From: Clostridia bacterium | GTDB taxonomy: Bacteria; Bacillota; Clostridia; Oscillospirales; CAG-272 | Assembly (NCBI GenBank): GCA_017461945.1 | Contig: JAFTSB010000041.1 | Coordinates: forward strand, 1 to 57,735 | DNA: 57,735 nucleotides | Direction: 5' to 3' | Shown: positions 57,080 to 57,735 of the stretch, piece after piece | Numbering within the stretch: position 1 is the first letter of the stretch | How the letters are laid out: each line of letters begins with the position of its first letter | Made by a program: the position numbers and the translations under genes | The notes under the pieces: generated by a model | What the model was told of the DNA's origin: nothing | Databases searched by the model: none | The model's input: only the letters and a program-made list of their open reading frames with translations

Positions 57080-57735
57080 ATGGATCTGCGCCGAGTACTT
57101 AGCTATGTCCGCCGCGCCGTGGACGATTATCAGATGATCGAGGCAGGCGATCGCGTGGCCGTTGGCATTTCGGGGGGCAAGGATTCCCTCACGCTGCTGG
57201 CAGGTCTGGCCGGTCTGCGTCGCTTTTACCCCAAGCCCTTTGAGGTGGTCGCCATCACCGTGGACATGGGCTTTGAAGAAAACCACGATTACAGTCAGAT
57301 CGAGGCCTTTTGCCAAGAGCTGAACGTGCCCTTTCACGTTAAAAAAACCGACATCTATAACATCATTTTCAACATCCGCAAGGAGAAAAGCCCCTGCGCC
57401 CTTTGCTCGAAAATGCGGCGCGGCGTGCTGCACAACACCGCCAAGGAGCTGGGCTGCAACGTGGTGGCGCTTGGCCATCATCAGGACGATGTGATCGACA
57501 CCTTTATGCTAAACCTCTTTTACGAGGGGCGCATCGGCTGCTTTGAGCCGGTCTCCTACCTTTCCAGGGTAGGGGTAAAGGTCATCCGCCCCCTGTTGTA
57601 CATGCCCGAAAAATCGGTGGTCTATTTCACCAACAAAAACGGATTGCCCGTCTACAAAGCCCCCTGCCCTGCAGACGGTTACACCCAGCGTACCGAGATC
57701 GGCAATTTTTTGGCGATGATGGAAAAGCACAGCCC
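57080..57735 (+). CDS. TtcA-like tRNA 2-thiolation ATPase, 3'-truncated
   Basis: The frame starts at ATG 57080 (AAGGAG upstream) and is open to the window edge, giving 218 visible residues. PP-loop motif SGGKDSLTLL near residue 31-40, CALCSKMRRG (CxxC) near residue 114-117, and HHQDDVIDTFMLNLFYEGR. This is the TtcA/TilS group, where a [4Fe-4S] enzyme thiolates cytidine in tRNA (TtcA). A second CxxC would be expected downstream; CPADG (Cys near residue 195) may be one half. Right of the methyltransferase by 9 bases. Confidence 0.9.
   Translation, partial: MDLRRVLSYVRRAVDDYQMIEAGDRVAVGISGGKDSLTLLAGLAGLRRFYPKPFEVVAITVDMGFEENHDYSQIEAFCQELNVPFHVKKTDIYNIIFNIRKEKSPCALCSKMRRGVLHNTAKELGCNVVALGHHQDDVIDTFMLNLFYEGRIGCFEPVSYLSRVGVKVIRPLLYMPEKSVVYFTNKNGLPVYKAPCPADGYTQRTEIGNFLAMMEKHS

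Overview
The window looks like a chromosomal segment of an anaerobic, probably endospore-forming member of the Clostridia (an uncultured gut Oscillospirales/Christensenellales-type organism is my best guess). The reasons are an AbrB/SpoVT-type regulator with Spo0A-box-like sites upstream, a SPOCS(DUF3794)-LysM spore-envelope gene behind a near-consensus sigma-E promoter, RNase J, PlsY, many lipoproteins, strong AAGGAGG-type ribosome binding sites and many TTGACA-17-TATAAT promoters. Base composition is moderately GC-rich in most genes. It is clearly AT-richer in two places: the first 2.7 kb and 13.9-15.9 kb. No rRNA, tRNA, CRISPR array, transposase or phage gene was seen.

Layout. 0-2.7 kb: a 5'-truncated zinc-ribbon/membrane protein and a surface lipoprotein with InlB-type repeats. 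2.8-5.7 kb: a sugar isomerase/oxidoreductase pair divergent from an AraC regulator. 5.8-7.2 kb: an NfeD-slipin membrane pair. 7.4-13.8 kb: an MBL-fold hydrolase, a palindrome-rich repeat element, a Ca2+-type P-ATPase and an ABC exporter. 13.9-15.9 kb: an AT-rich three-gene cassette with a secreted matrixin-like metalloprotease between two exported proteins of one broad type. 16-21.9 kb: a tight four-gene operon of three HflK/HflC-like SPFH proteins and one P1B metal ATPase. 22-26.4 kb: a sugar nucleotidyltransferase, then an AraC-patatin-MATE operon. 26.5-31.4 kb: a carbohydrate cluster (two Gfo/Idh/MocA-type proteins, a PfkB kinase, a FAD oxidoreductase).

31.4-37.6 kb: two exported foldase-like proteins, a zinc-ribbon protein and a C_GCAxxG protein in one direction, then RNase J. 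37.7-38.6 kb: a small membrane protein divergent from the AbrB-like regulator. 38.6-43.3 kb: another isomerase, structured and tandem 131/132-bp repeats, a lamin-tail-domain surface protein and an Ldh-family dehydrogenase. 43.3-47.8 kb: the SPOCS-LysM gene, a GH115-like glycosidase and a leucine-rich-repeat lipoprotein. 48-51.6 kb: overlapping SGNH hydrolase, tRNA-dihydrouridine synthase, a frameshifted winged-helix regulator, a lipoprotein and glutamate racemase. 51.6-57.7 kb: an MBOAT/SGNH-like pair lacking the usual catalytic motifs, a PAP2 phosphatase, PlsY, a methyltransferase and the start of a TtcA-like gene.

The strongest candidates for unusual biology are the SPFH/P1B-ATPase operon, the matrixin cassette, the motif-poor MBOAT/SGNH pair, the tandem repeats at 39.75-40.03 kb, and the C8 frameshift in the regulator at 49.86 kb. 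All functions are inferred from sequence read by eye; no database search was run.
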